DNA of 5,736 bases, from assembly GCA_023424135.1 (NCBI GenBank), contig JAFAEH010000157.1, positions 1-5,736 on the forward strand. The letters run 5' to 3'. Positions 4,758 to 5,736 of this stretch are shown in pieces; the first letter of the stretch is position 1; each line of letters starts with the position of its first letter. The notes beneath the pieces were generated by a model. That model was given only the letters and a program-made list of their open reading frames with translations. It had not been told where the DNA came from and did no database searches. A program made the position numbers and the translations under genes. The stretch is from Actinomycetes bacterium (GTDB lineage: Bacteria; Actinomycetota; Actinomycetes; Actinomycetales; Cellulomonadaceae).

Positions 4758-5736
4758 ATGGCGGCGAGCCCCGGGCTGCTGTGGCGTGCGCGCGAGTACG
4801 TCGACCGCTCCGCCCGGCAGTCCCCGGCGCGCCTCGCGCTCGGGGTGTTCGCGCTGGTCATCGCGGTCATCACCGGCCTGCTGTCGACGCCGTGGGCCAC
4901 CGCGCACGGTGGGCGTGCGCCCTTCGTCGACGCACTGTTCACCGCGACGTCCGCGACCACCGTCACGGGGCTCGTGGTCGTCCCCACAGGCGTGTACTGG
5001 TCGCCGTGGGGCATCGCCGTGATCCTCGTCGCCATCAAGATCGGCGGCCTGGGCGTCATGACGCTCGCGTCGCTGCTCGGCATGGCGGTCTCGCGCCGCA
5101 TCGGCCTGACGCAGAAGCTGCTGGTCTCCTCCGAGACGAAGGTGACGCGCCTGGGCGAGGTGGGCTCGCTGGTGCGGACCGTCATCGTGACGTCCACGGC
5201 CCTGGAGATCGCGATCGCGCTCGTGCTGTTCCCGCGCCTGCTGGTGCACGGCGAGCCGGTCGGCACCGCCGCGTGGCACGCCGTGTTCTACGCGATCTCG
5301 GCGTTCAACAACGCGGGGTTCGTCCCGACGCCGCACGGGCTGGACCCGTTCGTGTCCGACTGGTGGATGCTGCTGCCGATCATCGTCGGCGTGTTCATCG
5401 GCTCGCTCGGGTTCCCGGTGATCCTCAACATCGCCAACCACCTGCGCGAACCGCGCCGCTGGAGCCTGCACTCGAAGCTGACGCTCACCACGAGCCTGGG
5501 CCTGGTGGTGTTCGGCTCGGTCGTCGTCGCGGCCTTCGAGTGGACGAACCCCGGCACGTTCCGCCCGCTCGATCCCGGGGGGACGGCGCTCGCGTCGCTG
5601 TTCGCGGGGGTCATGCCGCGCTCCGGGGGGTTCTCGACCGTCGACGTCGGCCAGATGCACGAGGGCACGTGGCTGCTGCTCGACGCGCTGATGTTCGTCG
5701 GTGGCGGGTCCGCGTCGACCGCGGGCGGCATCAAGG
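4758..5736 (+). CDS. TrkH/KtrB-type potassium uptake channel subunit, truncated by the window's right edge
   Basis: An open frame from the ATG at 4758-4760 runs off the window; 326 residues are visible, starting MAASPGLLWRAREYVDRSAR. This is the membrane pore of a Trk/Ktr potassium uptake system. All four pore-loop filters typical of the superfamily are seen: TATSATTVTGL (62-72), SAFNNAGF (181-188), MPRSGGFST (286-294) and GGGSASTAGGIK (315-326). Membrane helices lie around 26-44, 83-111, 138-160, 202-226 and 240-261, and IKIGGLGVMTLAS (93-105) is a strong family signature. The compact N-terminus and motif spacing fit KtrB better than the longer enterobacterial TrkH. GGGAGGT immediately upstream is a good though closely spaced Shine-Dalgarno. 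A cytoplasmic NAD/nucleotide-binding TrkA/KtrA partner is normally required and is expected next downstream, outside the window. An inverted repeat abuts the ribosome binding site. Missing residues would include the last membrane helices. Confidence 0.93.
   Translation, partial: MAASPGLLWRAREYVDRSARQSPARLALGVFALVIAVITGLLSTPWATAHGGRAPFVDALFTATSATTVTGLVVVPTGVYWSPWGIAVILVAIKIGGLGVMTLASLLGMAVSRRIGLTQKLLVSSETKVTRLGEVGSLVRTVIVTSTALEIAIALVLFPRLLVHGEPVGTAAWHAVFYAISAFNNAGFVPTPHGLDPFVSDWWMLLPIIVGVFIGSLGFPVILNIANHLREPRRWSLHSKLTLTTSLGLVVFGSVVVAAFEWTNPGTFRPLDPGGTALASLFAGVMPRSGGFSTVDVGQMHEGTWLLLDALMFVGGGSASTAGGIK

Noticed and set aside
4548..5660. Long minus-strand open frame antisense to trkH
   Set aside because: The translation is Arg/Asp/His-rich and without motifs, whereas the plus strand encodes four potassium filter loops in one frame.

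Overview
The window is chromosomal DNA from a very GC-rich actinobacterium. The evidence is GC-ending codons throughout, GTG starts, hairpins without T-runs, and the pairing of an excisionase-type helix-turn-helix gene with the tiny ribosomal protein bS22, a linkage also known in Mycobacterium (Rv0500A/Rv0500B). The style of the proteins suggests Cellulomonadaceae or a near relative. This placement is inference; nothing in the window fixes the genus.

Layout, left to right. (1) Positions 1-629, + strand: the 3' part of a PKD-type, probably exported protein, broken by an apparent 1-nt deletion near 327. (2) 678-1313, +: a five-helix DUF624 (YesL-like) membrane protein. (3) 1363-2409, -: a LacI-family sugar-responsive repressor, convergent with DUF624, with an operator-like palindrome upstream at 2531-2544. 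(4) A 26-bp palindrome at 2584-2609, probably the terminator of the next gene. (5) 2644-2742, -: a 32-residue Lys/Arg-rich ribosomal protein, bS22. (6) 2915-3151, -: a 78-residue helix-turn-helix protein. (7) A perfect 5-copy heptamer tandem repeat at 3281-3315. (8) 3319-4551, -: an AcuC-type zinc deacetylase with a complete active site. (9) A 206-bp divergent intergenic region with two separate inverted-repeat structures, one before acuC and one before the next gene. (10) 4758 to the window edge, +: the first 326 residues of a TrkH/KtrB-type potassium channel subunit with all four selectivity-filter loops.

The genes are mostly ordinary housekeeping or regulatory loci and do not form one pathway. 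The HTH-bS22 pair is probably a conserved neighbourhood. DUF624 and LacI are both typical of carbohydrate-utilisation loci, but no transporter or glycosidase is present here. AcuC proteins are known to deacetylate acetyl-CoA synthetase in Bacillus; no acs gene is visible here. The potassium subunit would need a TrkA/KtrA partner, which would be expected just past the right edge.

I see no convincing new multi-gene system. The items most worth a second look are non-coding: the nested inverted repeats before acuC, the 14-bp-arm hairpin touching the trkH ribosome binding site, the heptamer array at the acuC 3' end, and the 17-bp degenerate repeats that run into the lacI stop codon. No stretch over 300 bases lacks a gene.
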